Below, in pieces: positions 1 to 10,612 of a stretch of 64,000 nt of DNA. The position numbers and the translations under genes are program-made. Below the pieces are notes generated by a model. That model had not been told where the DNA came from. It ran no database searches and saw only the letters and a program-made list of their open reading frames with translations. The DNA is from Scilla litardierei. Lineage: Eukaryota; Streptophyta; Magnoliopsida; Asparagales; Asparagaceae. The DNA is taken from assembly GCA_030789695.1 (NCBI GenBank), contig CM061139.1:496001-560000 (forward strand), in the 5' to 3' direction. Position 1 is the first letter of the stretch; each line of letters starts with the position of its first letter.

Positions 1-1
1 T

Positions 2-655
2 TATAATAATACTAGTTACATATGTGTTTCTAGTTCAATATTTCTTGTAGAATCTAATCCATTTTGGATAATTGATTCAGGTGCCACCGACCACATAGCA
101 AGGGACAGACGGTCCTTCGTGGAGTATCACCGGATACCCCAAGTAACGAAGTGGATATATGTAGGAAACAACACACGTGTTGAAGTGAAAGGCGTTGGGA
201 CGTGCAAGCTCGTCTTGGACAACGGCCGCACTATCTTACTTCATGATGTCCTCTTCGCTCCAGATATTCGAAGGAATATTATATCTGAGGTTGTATTAAT
301 GGGTCTTGGTTATAGTTGGTTCTTTCATAATTGTAAAGTGGACCTATCATGTAATAATTCTTTAATTGGTTCTGGGTATGTTTTTAAGGGATTCATTGTA
401 TTAAATACTATGTATGATTCTTCTAATTTTAATGAAAATTTCCTTGTTACAAATTCCTCGGTTTGTGAATCTGATGTAATTTGTTGGCACGCAAGGCTTG
501 GTCACATTGGACCAACACGTATGGATAGACTTGCCAAACGTGGCCTTCTATCCAATGTTTCAAAGGTCAAAATGTCGACTTGCGAACATTGCCTTGTAGG
601 GAAATCTTGTCGCAAGCCCTTTGGAACCGGCACAAGAGCCGAAGTTCCATTATAG
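2..655 (+). pseudogene. copia protease and GAG-pre-integrase segment
   Basis: The frame is open from the window edge, so the ATG at 119 is not the real start. The aspartic protease signature DSGAT lies at about 74-88, preceded by WII, as in copia proteases that cleave Gag-Pol. The GAG-pre-integrase/zinc region follows, with CWHARLGHIG near 482-511 and the CEHC pair near 580, matching the HHCC zinc finger of copia integrase. A TAG at 653-655 ends the frame, but integrase continues in the same frame immediately after it. Only the C-terminal part of the polyprotein is visible. I see no gag zinc knuckle. Confidence 0.88.
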
Positions 656-1327
656 CTCATCCATTCGGACATATGTGGTCCGATGAATGTCAAGACAAGA
701 CGCAGAAAGTCCTACTTCATCACTTTTATTGATGACTTCACCCGATTCGGACATATCTATTTGATATCCCACAAACATGAAGCATTAACCTGCTTTAAAA
801 ACTATATGAGTTTAGTGGAAAATCAATTAGATCGCAAGATTAAGGTCTTGCGAACCAATAGAGGCGGTGAATATCAATCAGCAAGTTTTAAGGAACTTTG
901 TGATGAAAAGGGCATAGTCCATCAGGTAACTATGCCTTATACTCTGTAACAAAATGGTGTTGCTGAAAGGAGGAATTGGACTTTAATGGAAATGGTCCGT
1001 TCAATGATGGCGCAAGCTTACTTGCCAATCACCTTTTGGGGTGATGCATTATTGACGGCTGCTTTCATCTTGAACCGCGTACACTCGAAATCAGTTAGCT
1101 CCACTCCTTACGAGTTGTGGAACCAAAGGTCTCCTGACTTAAGCATTTTAAAACCTTGGGGGTGTGCATCCTACAAACATATTTCCTCCCATAAGTATGG
1201 CAAACTTGAGCCAAGGGGGAGGAAATGTATCTTTATATGATACGCAGAAAACTCCAAAGGTTATGTTTTCATTGGTCAGGAAGACAATGGAGGACTGATT
1301 GAATTTGAGTCGAGGAATGTTACTTTC
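656..1327 (+). pseudogene. copia integrase core, nonsense-mutated
   Basis: Continues the frame of the preceding segment. SDICGPMN holds the first catalytic Asp of the D,D-35-E triad. The second site reads RTNRGGEY where copia integrases have an Asp in place of the Asn, so a catalytic residue appears lost. GVAERRN keeps the Glu. Stops interrupt at 947-949 (TAA where a Gln codon is expected before NGVAERR) and 1238-1240 (TGA). The C-terminal integrase stretch with WGCASYKH and GYVFIG is present. Integrase joins the cDNA ends to host DNA; this copy cannot. Confidence 0.88.
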
Positions 1328-2628
1328 TTGGAAAATGAGTTTCCAAGACAGAGCGAGATAAGTCAGGACTTATCTCTATTTGAGATTTATGATCAAGAAG
1401 GATTACCTCATTCGAGTGGGAGAATTCTTGGTGAAGACAAAAATACGTTTCAACCTTCACCAATGGATGATACGAATGATGCGAATCCTATTCCATATGG
1501 GAATAATGATCCAAGTGGGAGCAATTCTAACCACATTCCAAGTGGGAGTGATATTAGAATTGATCTAAATTCGAGTCAACAAGGACTTGAAGAATCTCAA
1601 ATACGACGTAGTAGTCGTATAAAGTTAACTCCTCTAAGATTTGAGGTTGAATTCCCACAAACCTTTATGACTTTACTACAAGAAGATGACGAGCCTGCTA
1701 CTTTCAAACAGGCCATATCATGCCCTGCAAAAGACAAATGGATGGAAGCAATGAAGGAGGAATTAGAATCCATGAAAATTAACCGAGTCTGGGACTTGGT
1801 TAACTTACCCAGAGGACGTAGAGTTATAGGGAACAAATGGGTTCTCAAGATCAAGCATAAGGCTGATGGCTCTATAGACAGATATAAAGCTCGCCTTGTC
1901 GCGAAAGGTTTTACGCAACAGGAAGGGATAGACTACGAAGAGACCTTCTCACCTGTTGTTCGTTTTACCTCGATTCGCTTGATTCTGGCTTTGGTAGCTT
2001 GCTTAGACCTCGAATTACATCAAATGGATGTAAAGACTGCCTTTCTCAATGGAGAATTGGATGAGGAGATCTATATGGAACAACCAACAGGGTTTGTAAA
2101 AGAAGGAAACGAACATAAGGTTTGTAAACTTCGTAAGTCCATATATGGTCTTAAACAATCCTCGAGGCAATGGTATATGCGATTTCAAGAAGTTGTCTTA
2201 TCAAATGGTTTTACCATGCTTGATGAAGATAACTGTGTATATATCAAGAGGATCAAAAGCAAGTATGTTATTATGTCTTTATATGTAGATGACATTTTAA
2301 TAGCCGGAAATGACAAGGGCTTTGTGATGGATATCAAGGCTTGGCTTTCATCAGTATTTGAGATGAAAGACATGGAAGAAGCCGCATATATCCTTGGAGT
2401 TAAGATTTCAAGGAATCATTCGAAGAAACTTCTTTCTCTTTCACAAGAGACTTATATAAAGAAGGTTCTAGAACGTTTTAATATGCAGGACTGTAAGTCC
2501 ATTGATACTCCTATAAGCAAATGCGATAATTTATGTCTGAAAATGTTTCCAAAGAACCAAAAGGAAAAGGAAATTATGGAAAAAGTTCCATATTTCAGTG
2601 CAGTTGGTAGTCTTATGTACGCTATGAT
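1328..2628 (+). pseudogene. copia reverse transcriptase
   Basis: About 430 codons without a stop. A Ser/Asn-rich linker (roughly codons 1-110) is followed by the RT domain: WMEAMKEEL, NKWVLKIK, YKARLVAKGFTQQEG, then MDVKTAFLNGEL with the first catalytic Asp and SLYVDDILIAG with the YVDD active site near 2280-2310. The connection domain (AAYILGVKI, LSLSQETYI) follows. Near 2620-2630 a single-base frameshift moves the reading into the RNase H frame. The RT core looks intact, which sets it apart from the damaged integrase. This enzyme copies element RNA into cDNA inside virus-like particles. Confidence 0.93.
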
Positions 2629-3252
2629 GTGTCAAGACAGGACATCTGTTTTGCCGTTGGAATGGTAAGTCGTTACCAATCCAATCCAGTGCAAGCACAC
2701 TGGAAAGCGGTTAAGAGGATAATGCAGTATCTTAAAGGGACTGCGGACTATGCTTTATGCTATCAAGGAAATGCCTTGAGGCTCGAAGGCTACACTGATG
2801 CTGATTGGGCGGGTGATCTCGATGAGCGACGATCGACCTCAGGACATGTTTTTCTACTCAGATCTGGTGCAATATCCTGGAGTAGCAAAAAGCAATCCTA
2901 CATCGCACTTTCAACTATGGAAGCCGAATTTGTAGCATTTAGCATGGCAGCCCAAGGAGCTGTTTGGCTTAGGAGATTCTTAGACAAGATAATTGATGCA
3001 AGTGACTCAAGTGCTGTACCAATATACAGTGACAGTCAAGCATCTATAGCCTATGTCAAAGATCCAAAATTCCATTGTAAGACCAAACACATTGATATCC
3101 GCTACAAATTTGCAAAAGACTATGATAAGAACAAGAAGGTAGACATTAGATACATATCTACGCATGAGATGATAGCGGATCAGCTTACGAAGGCGATCCC
3201 CAGAGATGTGTTTTACAAACACTTATCATCTCAAGGATTGCGTAAGAGCTGA
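2629..3252 (+). pseudogene. copia RNase H domain (frameshifted C-terminus of Pol)
   Basis: Begins in DICFAVGMVSRYQSNP, the usual end of copia RT, one frame away from the upstream RT. RNase H features follow in order: GYTDADWAGD (first Asp), STSGHVF, ALSTMEAEF (Glu), YSDSQASI (Asp) and HCKTKHIDIRY, ending in ADQLTKAI. The stop at 3250-3252 (TGA) fits the natural polyprotein end. The domain degrades RNA in the RNA:DNA hybrid. The apparent ATG is inside the domain and is not a true start. Confidence 0.92.
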
Positions 3253-4253
3253 GTTGTATCAATGTATATTCCCATGTCTATGAAAGATCAAATTTAATAA
3301 AAGAATAAGTTCTTTTTTTAACACAGCATATGAGTTTCTTGAAAATGTTTGTGTACATTTTTTTAATCTCATCTATGTTTTTCTAGTATGTCGAACAGAT
3401 TGAGGTTGGCTCTCTCACATGAGCAACCGCCTTTATTCTATCAGACGGATAAGATAAAGATGAGACCTGTTTAAAGTCAAAATCGTCAGACGGATGATTT
3501 AGAGTCATGACTTAAACAAAATGGTCGTATGAAAGATCTGCATCATATGGATGCTTACAAAAGATCTAAGAGAATGTTTTCTTGTCTGTCTTATGCGGGA
3601 TGTGGGTCCAGGAGATCAATGAGTAGTAAAAGGGACTCAAAGTCAGACATTGTGGTGTCTGACCATCATCCTTACAACATCATTAAGACATACGCTCCCT
3701 GGGAAAGGAGTGATGTTGTAATACGTATTCATACTACGTATGCATTTGGCCATTGGGTTAGAATAGTAATTGTGTTTACTATTATGTGAGACCCAAAGAC
3801 CACATGGGTCTTAACTTCTTACCCTTATGGACTCTAATTGGTTCCTTTAGATTTGACTAGGTGATCGCTGTCTTAGCATGTTGCTTATGGACTATGGTCA
3901 ATTCGGTCTGGCGGGGCATGTTAGAAAAGCGAGTCAAGTCAAGATCAAAAGGATCGCAAGAAGAGGAAGATTAATTTCATATTCACATTTGGACTTTAGA
4001 GATTCAAAGCTGGCCAGCCAATTGTAATCCAGATGGGATTCAATTGTTGAATATAAAGTATAAGAAATGTGAGGAAATAATCTAGGGTAAAGCATGCGTT
4101 GATCTACTCAACTTTGCACCTCAAGGAGTGTTGTGTATCTTTAACAAGTGCACGACAGCAGACTCTATGCACATGACGGTCACACGGTCTATTTCTCAGT
4201 ATGATAAACAGAAGAACTATTTCCTTACAATCCCCTCAAGTGTGAGTGGGAGA
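3253..4253 (+). other. noncoding 3' region and polypurine tract of the copia
   Basis: One kilobase between the pol stop and the 3' LTR with no convincing coding. It contains a repeated acggat phrase (cagacggataag, cagacggatgat) near 3440-3495. It ends in a purine-rich tract GAGTGGGAGA at 4244-4253 directly against the LTR, the expected plus-strand priming site. Confidence 0.75.
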
Positions 4254-4780
4254 TGTTGGATATGGACGACATGTATACACCCATGAGGGGATGTATGAGG
4301 GTCTACAGACCTCAGATGTCGCGTGCATGAAAGCATGTGCAAAGGAAACCTTTTCATGTGTGAAAAGGACCACTCGATAAGTGGAAAAAGGCACATTATA
4401 AGTGCATAAAGGCACTTGATAAGTGCATGAAGAAGAGGATAAGCAAGGGTGTTAATATAAGCTAATAAGCTTATATGTAGTTATTTCCTACAATAACTAC
4501 CCCTAAAGCCTATAAATAGGACCCAAGGGTAAGGCATTTAAGGCTAATCATTCATGCCATATGTTTGCATAAGGCAATCTTTTTCCTCTTCTCCCGTCCA
4601 TCAAGTGCTTCTCCTAAAGTTAGATTTAGACGGTGGAAACGCTGCTTCGATCCTCTGTGACAAAGTACTGACCGTTGTGGCGAATCCGAGGGTAAAGTTC
4701 AGAGACTACATCACAACGTACGCTAACGTAAGTCCAACCTCTCATTCGATCCTACATCGTCCTTTCGACATGATCCAACA
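4254..4780 (+). repeat. 3' LTR of the copia element (527 bp)
   Basis: Starts TGTTGGAT and ends ATCCAACA, a perfect 8-bp terminal inverted repeat of TG...CA type, immediately after the polypurine tract. It contains a run of similar short phrases built on 'aaaggcac..ataagtgca' at about 4370-4430 and a TATA box at 4511. The 5' LTR is outside the window, so its age cannot be estimated. Confidence 0.92.
4511..4518 (+). promoter_or_regulatory. TATA box of the copia LTR
   Basis: TATAAATA in the context CCTATAAATAGG, a little downstream of the LTR midpoint, where the U3/R promoter is expected. Confidence 0.6.
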
Positions 4781-4888
4781 AGGGTGTCTCATATGCCCTC
4801 TCACATAAAAGGAGCAAGTACAAGCCCACATGGGCTTGTACTTGTTGTACTTGACCCCCTTTATATGAGAGGGCATATGAGACACCCT
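4781..4888. repeat. fold-back (MITE-like) element, interrupted
   Basis: The left arm begins AGGGTGTCTCATATGCCC and the right arm ends GGGCATATGAGACACCCT. About 32 bp per arm pair with a few mismatches. A perfect inner palindrome at 4815-4844 has 14-bp arms (CAAGTACAAGCCCA) around CA. The right arm continues into ctcatatggcg, while the left arm stops exactly at the copia LTR, so the element probably extended left before the copia split it. Confidence 0.75.
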
Positions 4889-4919
4889 CTCATATGGCGT
4901 ATGATACCCATTAATCCCT

Positions 4920-5023
4920 ATATATATTTATGTACGTATGTATATATGTATACATGTATATATGTATATACACATGTATGCATGCATGTATGTATACACA
5001 TAGATACCTATATGTGTATATAA
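4920..5023. repeat. TA/TGTA-rich low-complexity tract
   Basis: Alternating tatatg, tgtatg and catgta units. The tract continues at 6540-6570 on the far side of the LINE, so the LINE entered it. Its last 12 bases (5012-5023) are the left target-site duplication. Confidence 0.8.
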
Positions 5024-5027
5024 CAGG

Positions 5028-6117
5028 ATGTTCTTCTCCCGTGATAACGGGATGTTCTTCGTCCACTTTGGTTGTAGTGAAGACTGCTCGTCGGTTCTGC
5101 AGGGAGGGCCGTGGCTCTTTGACGGCCGCCTCCTCATTCTTAAGCTATGGAGTCCCACCGTTACCCTGGACAGAGAGACTTCGCCCGCTGTTTCATCGAG
5201 CTCGACGTGTCGGAACCTCTCCCTCGTGAAGTCACTTTGGTATTCGAAGATGGATCCACCCACACTCAGTCTGTTGAATATGAGGGCGAGCCACCTAGGT
5301 GCAGTCGCTGCCTCACCTTCGGCCACTTACTGGAGCAATGTCCTTCCGCTGAGGCTCCGGTACCTAAGGGGGAGGGGGTTTGGGTCCTCTATTTGGGGGC
5401 AAGGCATCACCTCCCGATGTCATAGCTGCGGAAATTACGACTATACTTGATGCCGCTATGGCCCAACGTGACTCTTCTGGAGCTGGGGCAAGGTTGGTGT
5501 CTGCGTTTAATGTGAGGGGAGTTGTGACTGAAGAGCCGCTGCCACGATCAGCTGCTGTGGAGACCTCCCATTATTCTGAGGTGGGAACCCTCCCCGTGAA
5601 GGGGTTTGTTGACCCAGCGCTCGGCCCCCCCTTGGGTGGTGCGACAGTGGCCTCTGTGGATGCTATCGTTTCTCCCGATGCCGCTAGTAGCAAGGGTCAG
5701 GTTGGTGGCTCGGACGGTGAGGATAGGGTGGATTCGGATTCTGTTGCCTCTGACGACTTCACGGAGATGGATGAGGCTTTTGACTCGAGCTTTGAATCTT
5801 GGGGTCCCGACATTTGCATTGCTGCGTCAGGCAGAGGGGTACGTGGTTGTGGCCGTCGTGGTACGGCAACGACGGTCTCTTCCGGTCGTGGCGACAGCAA
5901 TGTGAGGGGTGGGAAAGCCTGTAAGCCTGGGTTCATCCCGAACCCTAGTAGTGTTTCGGGTACCTTGAGTCCTCCGTTTTGCCCGGTCCCGTCGACGGTG
6001 GAGAGCCCGGAGTGGAAGGCGCTATTTGATAGCGCATATGCCAATGCGGAGGCTTCGAAGTCAAAGGCTAAAAAAAGTGGATCCACCGGTCACTCGCTCC
6101 AAAGCGGCGGTGACTAG
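5028..6117 (+). pseudogene. LINE ORF1 protein (DUF4283-like plus CCHC zinc knuckle), frameshifted
   Basis: Three frames make up one protein. Frame 3 (from 5028) has the DUF4283 motif GPWLFDGRLLILKLWSP at about 5106-5156. Frame 2 (from about 5160) continues FARCFIELDVSEPLPREV and a CX2CX4HX4C zinc knuckle, CSRCLTFGHLLEQC, at about 5300-5340. Frame 1 (about 5380-6117) holds an acidic Ser/Asp stretch, a Gly/Arg RGG-like patch (RGVRGCGRRG) and the C-terminus ending at TAG 6115-6117. This is the nucleic-acid-binding ORF1 product of plant LINEs, which packages LINE RNA. Two indels make it a pseudogene. The first apparent ATG is inside the domain, so the 5' end is truncated. Confidence 0.85.
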
Positions 6118-6538
6118 CTCTGTGTTTGCTGGGCTTTCCCATCTAAAGCTTTGAGTTGGGGAGGTTGTGTTCGTGGTTGGATGGGTACGCTTGACATGTG
6201 GGTACGCTTGACATGTGGGGTGGTCTCTTGGCATGTCATATTTGTCTCTGTTGGGGGAGTGGTTGGGTGTTGTAGGCCATTGGCCATGTCTGTTTGTTTT
6301 GGGGGGAGTGTTGTGCACTTTTTTGCTTTGGGGTCCTCGATGTATATGGCTTGTTTGATGTATGGGGGCTGGCGCTTGTGCCTAGCCTTGTCTTGGGGTC
6401 CTTCCGTGTCTGCCTGATTACTAGCGCCTGGTGACTGCTTCCTGGTCTCTCCCATGTCTGTAATGAGGTAAGGCGGTTGTGATGTTCCCGTACTTTGTAC
6501 ACACCAGCATATATATAATTACTTACTTTTCAAAAAAA
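6118..6538 (+). other. LINE 3' untranslated region
   Basis: G/T-rich noncoding sequence with a short direct repeat (gtacgcttgacatgtggg, twice near 6185-6220). It leads to the A tail and carries no polymerase motif in any frame. The ORFs predicted on both strands here have no recognisable domain. Confidence 0.7.
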
Positions 6539-6568
6539 ATGTGTATATAAATATATGTATAGATGTGA

Positions 6569-7723
6569 CATCAGCGTCGCTGTCCTCTTCCTCGGTGAGA
6601 GGATCCGGGGTATCTCCATTTGAAGCACCATTTTCAGAAATTGGCACTCCGTCAAGACTATCCACGTGCAAAGCTCCAATGGCATATGGCATGGCTTCAT
6701 CGATGACCTCATCAAGTAGGTCCATATAGTCTCTCTCCTCCAGCAAGGATCTATTCTTCATGGCACGTGGGAGATTAAACTCGACTTTGATATTTCCAAC
6801 GCTGAGTGATAACATTCCCTCTCTCACGTCCACGATGACTCCGACGGTAGCTAAGAAGGGGTGCATTTTACGTCCATGATGACGAAGTCACGTGGAACGC
6901 AAAGTCCTCCCGGTATTTGAAGCAGCACATTTTCAGTGATTCCCACTGGCCTAGTAATACACACATCGGTGAGTTGAATCTTTATGTCTGTGGCCTTAAG
7001 GTCAGTCACTGTATTGAGCTTCTTGAATATGGTGAGAGGCATGAGGCTCACGCTCGCACCCAAATCTACCAAAGCCTTTTGTAGGGGGACTCCGCATAGT
7101 GTACATGGAATTCTAAAGCTTCTGGGATCCTTTAATTTCTTCGGCATCTTGTCTTCGTTGACGAACCAAGTACCTTATTTGGCAAGCATGATATTCTCCT
7201 CTCGTTTCCTTCCCGTAATTAAATATTTGAGAAACTTCACATACGTCGGGATTTCGATAATTACATCTATGAACTGGATGTTCAAGCTTATACCTCTCAA
7301 GTACTCCAGAAATCGAGCAAACATTTTTTCCAACTTGGCCTTTCCCACCCGTTGTGGGAATGGTATTGGTGGCATATATATCCTCTCCTTCTGGGGCTCA
7401 TCGACTTCAGATTTTTCCTCATTGTTTGTCGTCGCCGTGGGGCTCTCCTCTTCATTTCTTCCCTCTTTCTCAACCGGGACTTCATCCCTTGGGCTTCTAA
7501 TTTGAATCATGGCGGGAGTAGTATCCTTCTCGTCCCTAGTAGTCACTGGCACTCCCGCATTGATGTTGCCGGTGTTGCATCTTGGGTTTGGCTCCGGTTG
7601 AGCCGGTAATTGATTTTGGGCCTTATTGAGCAATGTGATTTGCTCCGCCAATTGCGCCACGATGGTGTTGAGGCTATCTTGGCCCGCCGATAGTTTAGCA
7701 TTGATCTTCTTCTGCTTGGCCAT
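6569..7723 (-). pseudogene. Athila-type gag C-terminus and aspartic protease
   Basis: Reads from 7723 down to about 6569 with small breaks near 7150-7175 and 6855. Order: a charged linker (NEEKSEVDEPQKERIYMPP), the conserved FPQRVGKAKLEKMFARFLEY block that precedes Athila proteases, then PKKLKDPRSFRIPCTL and the protease core ALVDLGASVSLMPL at about 7040-7085. The catalytic triad is D-L-G, as in Athila. The flap and the following HPFLATVGVIVDVREG block match the conserved end of the domain, with the usual Gly-Arg of GRPFLAT replaced. Frameshifts and the absence of RT mean no functional product. The enzyme normally matures Gag. Confidence 0.85.
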
Positions 7724-7756
7724 AAACTCCTCAACCCTAGTCTAATGCTCGGATCT

Positions 7757-8287
7757 TTATGGCACCAGTGGTGGGTTTTGTGGCCTCCATCTTTGATTAA
7801 ATTCGAGGGGTCTATAAGGCCCCGCTTGTTGCCTTTGCTGGAAATGTTGTGGTGGTGGTGGCCTTTGTTGGTAGAATCGTTTCTGAGGTGGCGGTCGAGC
7901 TTGTTGTTGTGGTGGTGGTTGTTGAGTAGGGGTTAAGGCTACACTATTGTTTGTATATGAAAATCCGGGGTCCGACTTCCAAGCCGGATTCACCAAAGAT
8001 CCATTATTTGCTCCACCTAGCTTGTATTCAGAAACATACTGAACCTGCTCAACAGGTTCCTCATATGCCTCGCTGCCAACGTAAATGACTTGGTCTTGCC
8101 AATCATTTATGTGCCCATTTTATGTTGACGTGTCAGGCACAACAAATGGCTCAGTCAGCTTCTTTTCAAGTCTCCCCACTACTCTAGATAGTGAGTCAAA
8201 CTTTGTTGCCAATTCGGCCACTGCCTTGGCTTCATATATGCTAGCCATCTTCACAGATGATGATGTTTGGCTCCTCTCATCAGCCCA
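7757..8287 (-). pseudogene. Athila-type gag middle segment (proline/glutamine-rich)
   Basis: On the minus strand, past the core gag stop, come EAKAVAELATKFDSLSRVVGRL and CPLCGSEAYEE. EPVEQVQYVSEYKLGG, NPAWKSDPGFSYTNN and a Pro/Gln-rich run (PTQQPPPQQQARPPPQ) follow. The ordering matches the Athila gag stretch in which a degenerate zinc knuckle is followed by 'YNPGWRNHPNFSW'-like sequence. Stops and frame changes are frequent. It is a part of gag and not a separate gene. Confidence 0.75.
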
Positions 8288-9057
8288 CTACTGATTGTTA
8301 AAGGCCATCTCCTCTAGTAAAGCCGTAGCATCCTCCGGTGTCTTTGATAATATCGCCCCATTAGCGGTGGCGTCAATAATCATCTTCGTATCCATTTTCA
8401 AACCATTGTAGAAGCTATGCACGAGCTCCCAATCATCTATGTTGTGGTGAGGGCATTGATTTTGTAGGTCTTTGAAGTACTCCCATGCCTCATATAACGA
8501 TTCTTGGGGGCCCTGACGGAAAGACATCAAAGAATTCCTTATCTTTAGGGTCTTTGAAGGCAGATAGAACTTGTTGATGAAGGCGCTTGCCAGCTCGTCC
8601 CAAGTAGTAAATGTGCCATGTGCTTGTGTGCTCAACCAATTTTGAGCTTTATCCCAAAGAGTGAAGGAATAAAGCCGCAAGCAGATGTTATCCTCTGGTA
8701 CATTAGGGATCTGAAAGGTGGCACACTTCGCCAAGAACATATGGATATGGTAATGCCGATTTTCATGCGAATTCCCAGGGAAGGGATCTTATTGCATCAG
8801 CACAACAAGTCCCGTTTTCAGCTCAAAATGCTTCTCTGGTGTTAACTCTGGCATAAGTATGGATGAAGTAGCCGAGTTGTTTGGAGTAAGCCTATCCATG
8901 ATGGAAATAAGCCTAGCTGTTCGTCGTGGAATATTTTCTTTCACAATTTGATTTTCCTCTGAAGTTTGCCTCCTTTCTACTCTTAATTGCTTGCAGTACG
9001 CTCAATCTCGGGATCAAATAATATATCTTCCTCGGTCGCCCTCGATCGTGTGTTCAT
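8288..9057 (-). pseudogene. Athila-type gag (retrotransposon gag core)
   Basis: The start is the ATG at 9057-9055 on the minus strand, encoding NTRSRATEEDILFDPEIER, about 100 bp after the primer site. A stop (TAA) follows within 25 codons and the frame is disrupted to about 8740. From 8740 to 8288 the frame is open and carries the gag capsid core: LRLYSFTLWDKAQNWLS, LASAFINKFYLP, ESLYEAWEYFKDL and HSFYNGL. It ends at TAG 8290-8288. Capsid protein forms the virus-like particle. It is decayed, with at least one frameshift between start and core. Confidence 0.87.
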
Positions 9058-9160
9058 GCACAGAAAAAGGGAGTCTGCAAAGAAGTGTTAGCACAATAGA
9101 GGAATAAAAAGAAAAAAGAATAGAAAATAATAGCTAAGTAAAAATATAGAATACCGTCGC

Positions 9161-9178
9161 CTTCCAGCAACGACGCCA
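9161..9178 (-). promoter_or_regulatory. primer-binding site, tRNA-Asp type
   Basis: The minus strand reads TGGCGTCGTTGCTGGAAG, five bases after the LTR end. It differs at three positions from TGGCGCCGTTGCCGGGGA, the complement of the 3' end of plant tRNA-Asp used by Athila elements and seen intact at 34559. Confidence 0.8.
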
Positions 9179-10170
9179 AAACTTGGTCGTCCCGGATAGT
9201 AACTCCGAAAACAATGTAGTTTTACCACAAGCGCACAGTTAAGTGGTGAGCGGGTATCGAATCACGGGGATGAACTATTGGTAGCTATATGGATTACTAA
9301 GCTATTGTGAAATGGTGGCAAAGAAATGTTGGTGTCACAATCGTTCAAAGTGTTGGTTGTAAATTCAAATGAAATGAATGTCTAAGGCTTGGGAATCCCC
9401 ACTATAGATTTCAAGCAATCAATGTGAAACACGAATTTCTATATTACTACCCTTGATTTAGGGTAAACTTGTCGCAACTAAATTGGTTACCAACGCACGC
9501 TCTCGTGCTACGCACGTCTATATTAATCTAAACTAGAGCCTCGCTCTCGTGCAAGCCTAGTTCAAACTACTAACATTAAGATCAACAATAATATCCAATT
9601 CCAACTCAAGCTTGCTCTTACACAACTTAAGTTCAAATCTAGATCGTGATAGTTCGTGTCTGTTTTACCGTCGTACAAATGAATATAATTATAGAAATAT
9701 AATAAAGTTGTTAGCTTTGGTCGCTCTCGCGCACAAATTCTAGGGATCCTCTCTCGAGCTCTCAAGATCCAATAGAAATCCCTAGCTATCCATAGTAAAT
9801 CAATCACAACCTAACCCTTAACAAGCTTAGCGACATAGAAATTCAATAGATCTCACAAATCATACTTTAGATCCATAGGGTTCATCCCTTTTGCCCTAGA
9901 GCAAAGAGACTAGTTACGATTCATCATAAAAATCACAATAGAAATAAGATGTGCAATAGAATTCATCACAAAACTCAGATTTAGAAAGAAATAATGCATA
10001 AAAATATCGACTTGCAAGAGTTTAACACAAACCAATTTTGAATACAAGCCTCAAGAATAAGAAATTTAGATCCTTCTCTCCAATCCTTTTTCCAAAAGAA
10101 AACTAGAAATCAAATTAAAACCAAGAAATTTATGCTAAAGAATCTCTCCTTGGGCTGCCCAAAAAACTGG

Positions 10171-10180
10171 GTATTTATAG
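10171..10180 (-). promoter_or_regulatory. TATA box of the Athila-like LTR
   Basis: CTATAAATAC on the minus strand, about 75 bp downstream of the end of the palindromic array in transcription direction. Confidence 0.55.
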
Positions 10181-10256
10181 CCGCCCAAAAAGTACAGAAA
10201 ATCCTGACCGATTTGCCCCTGAACAGCTGCAAACCCTAGTTTCCAAAAGCTGGTCG

Positions 10257-10612
10257 ACGGCGCACTCGGCCAAGTGAACTGCTCACTCGTTCAAGTGAGA
10301 AATCTGCAGGAAATAGAGACCACACGGTCGAGTAGTCTACTCACTCGGTCGAGTGGGATTCTTACTCGGTTGAGTGGGACCGACTGCAGATCCTCTCAAA
10401 AATAGAGAAGTGTCAAAGAATTTCTTCACAATTTTTTATCTCCACGCAGTCGAGTGGGATTCTCACTCGGTCGAGTGGAAATTCCCACTCGACCAAGTAC
10501 ATTACGGCTCTTCTTCAGGCTGGATTGGGCGTGTCAGCTTCACTCGGTCGAGTGCGCTGCTCCACTCGGTCGAGGTGGCTACGTCACTCGGCCGAGTAGC
10601 CTATTTCAGTAC
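10257..10612. repeat. array of ACTCGGTCGAGT-type dyads in LTR U3
   Basis: About a dozen copies of a motif with arms ACTCG and CGAGT around a 2-bp centre (GT, or AC on the other strand), some degenerate (actcgttcaagtg). Spacers differ in length and sequence, so it is not a simple satellite. Same motif class as the arrays at 32868, 37998 and 43263. Confidence 0.85.

Larger units (their letters stand above)
1..4780 (+). mobile_element. Ty1/copia LTR retrotransposon, 5' part outside window
   Basis: Domains run protease, integrase, reverse transcriptase, RNase H, the order that defines Ty1/copia. A 1 kb noncoding tail and a 3' LTR follow. The 5' LTR and gag lie left of the window. Coding is one frame (frame 2) from base 2 to about 2625, broken by three stops, then shifts frame for RNase H, so the copy is dead. 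The LTR ends are TGTTGGAT and ATCCAACA. The first bases after the LTR (agggt) continue a fold-back repeat, which suggests insertion into that element. I cannot fix the copia lineage by eye. Confidence 0.93.
5024..6539 (+). mobile_element. LINE (non-LTR) retrotransposon copy with ORF1 only
   Basis: Bounded by the exact direct repeat ATGTGTATATAA at 5012-5023 and 6539-6550 (11 bp if the first A is counted in the poly-A). It ends in about 8 A residues after ATATATAATTACTTACTTTTC. Target-site duplication of this length plus a 3' A tail is the mark of target-primed reverse transcription. Only ORF1-type sequence is present: no endonuclease or reverse transcriptase, and the 3' tail follows ORF1 directly. 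It is either an internally deleted copy or a non-autonomous form that depends on another LINE. Confidence 0.88.

Noticed and set aside
4784..5023. Tyr/Cys-rich frames over the microsatellite
   Set aside because: Direct translation of tatatg/tgtatg repeats.
5606..6086. Arg-rich and antisense frames over the LINE ORF1
   Set aside because: Shadows of the frame-1 ORF1 segment, which has the RGG patch and continuity with the zinc knuckle.
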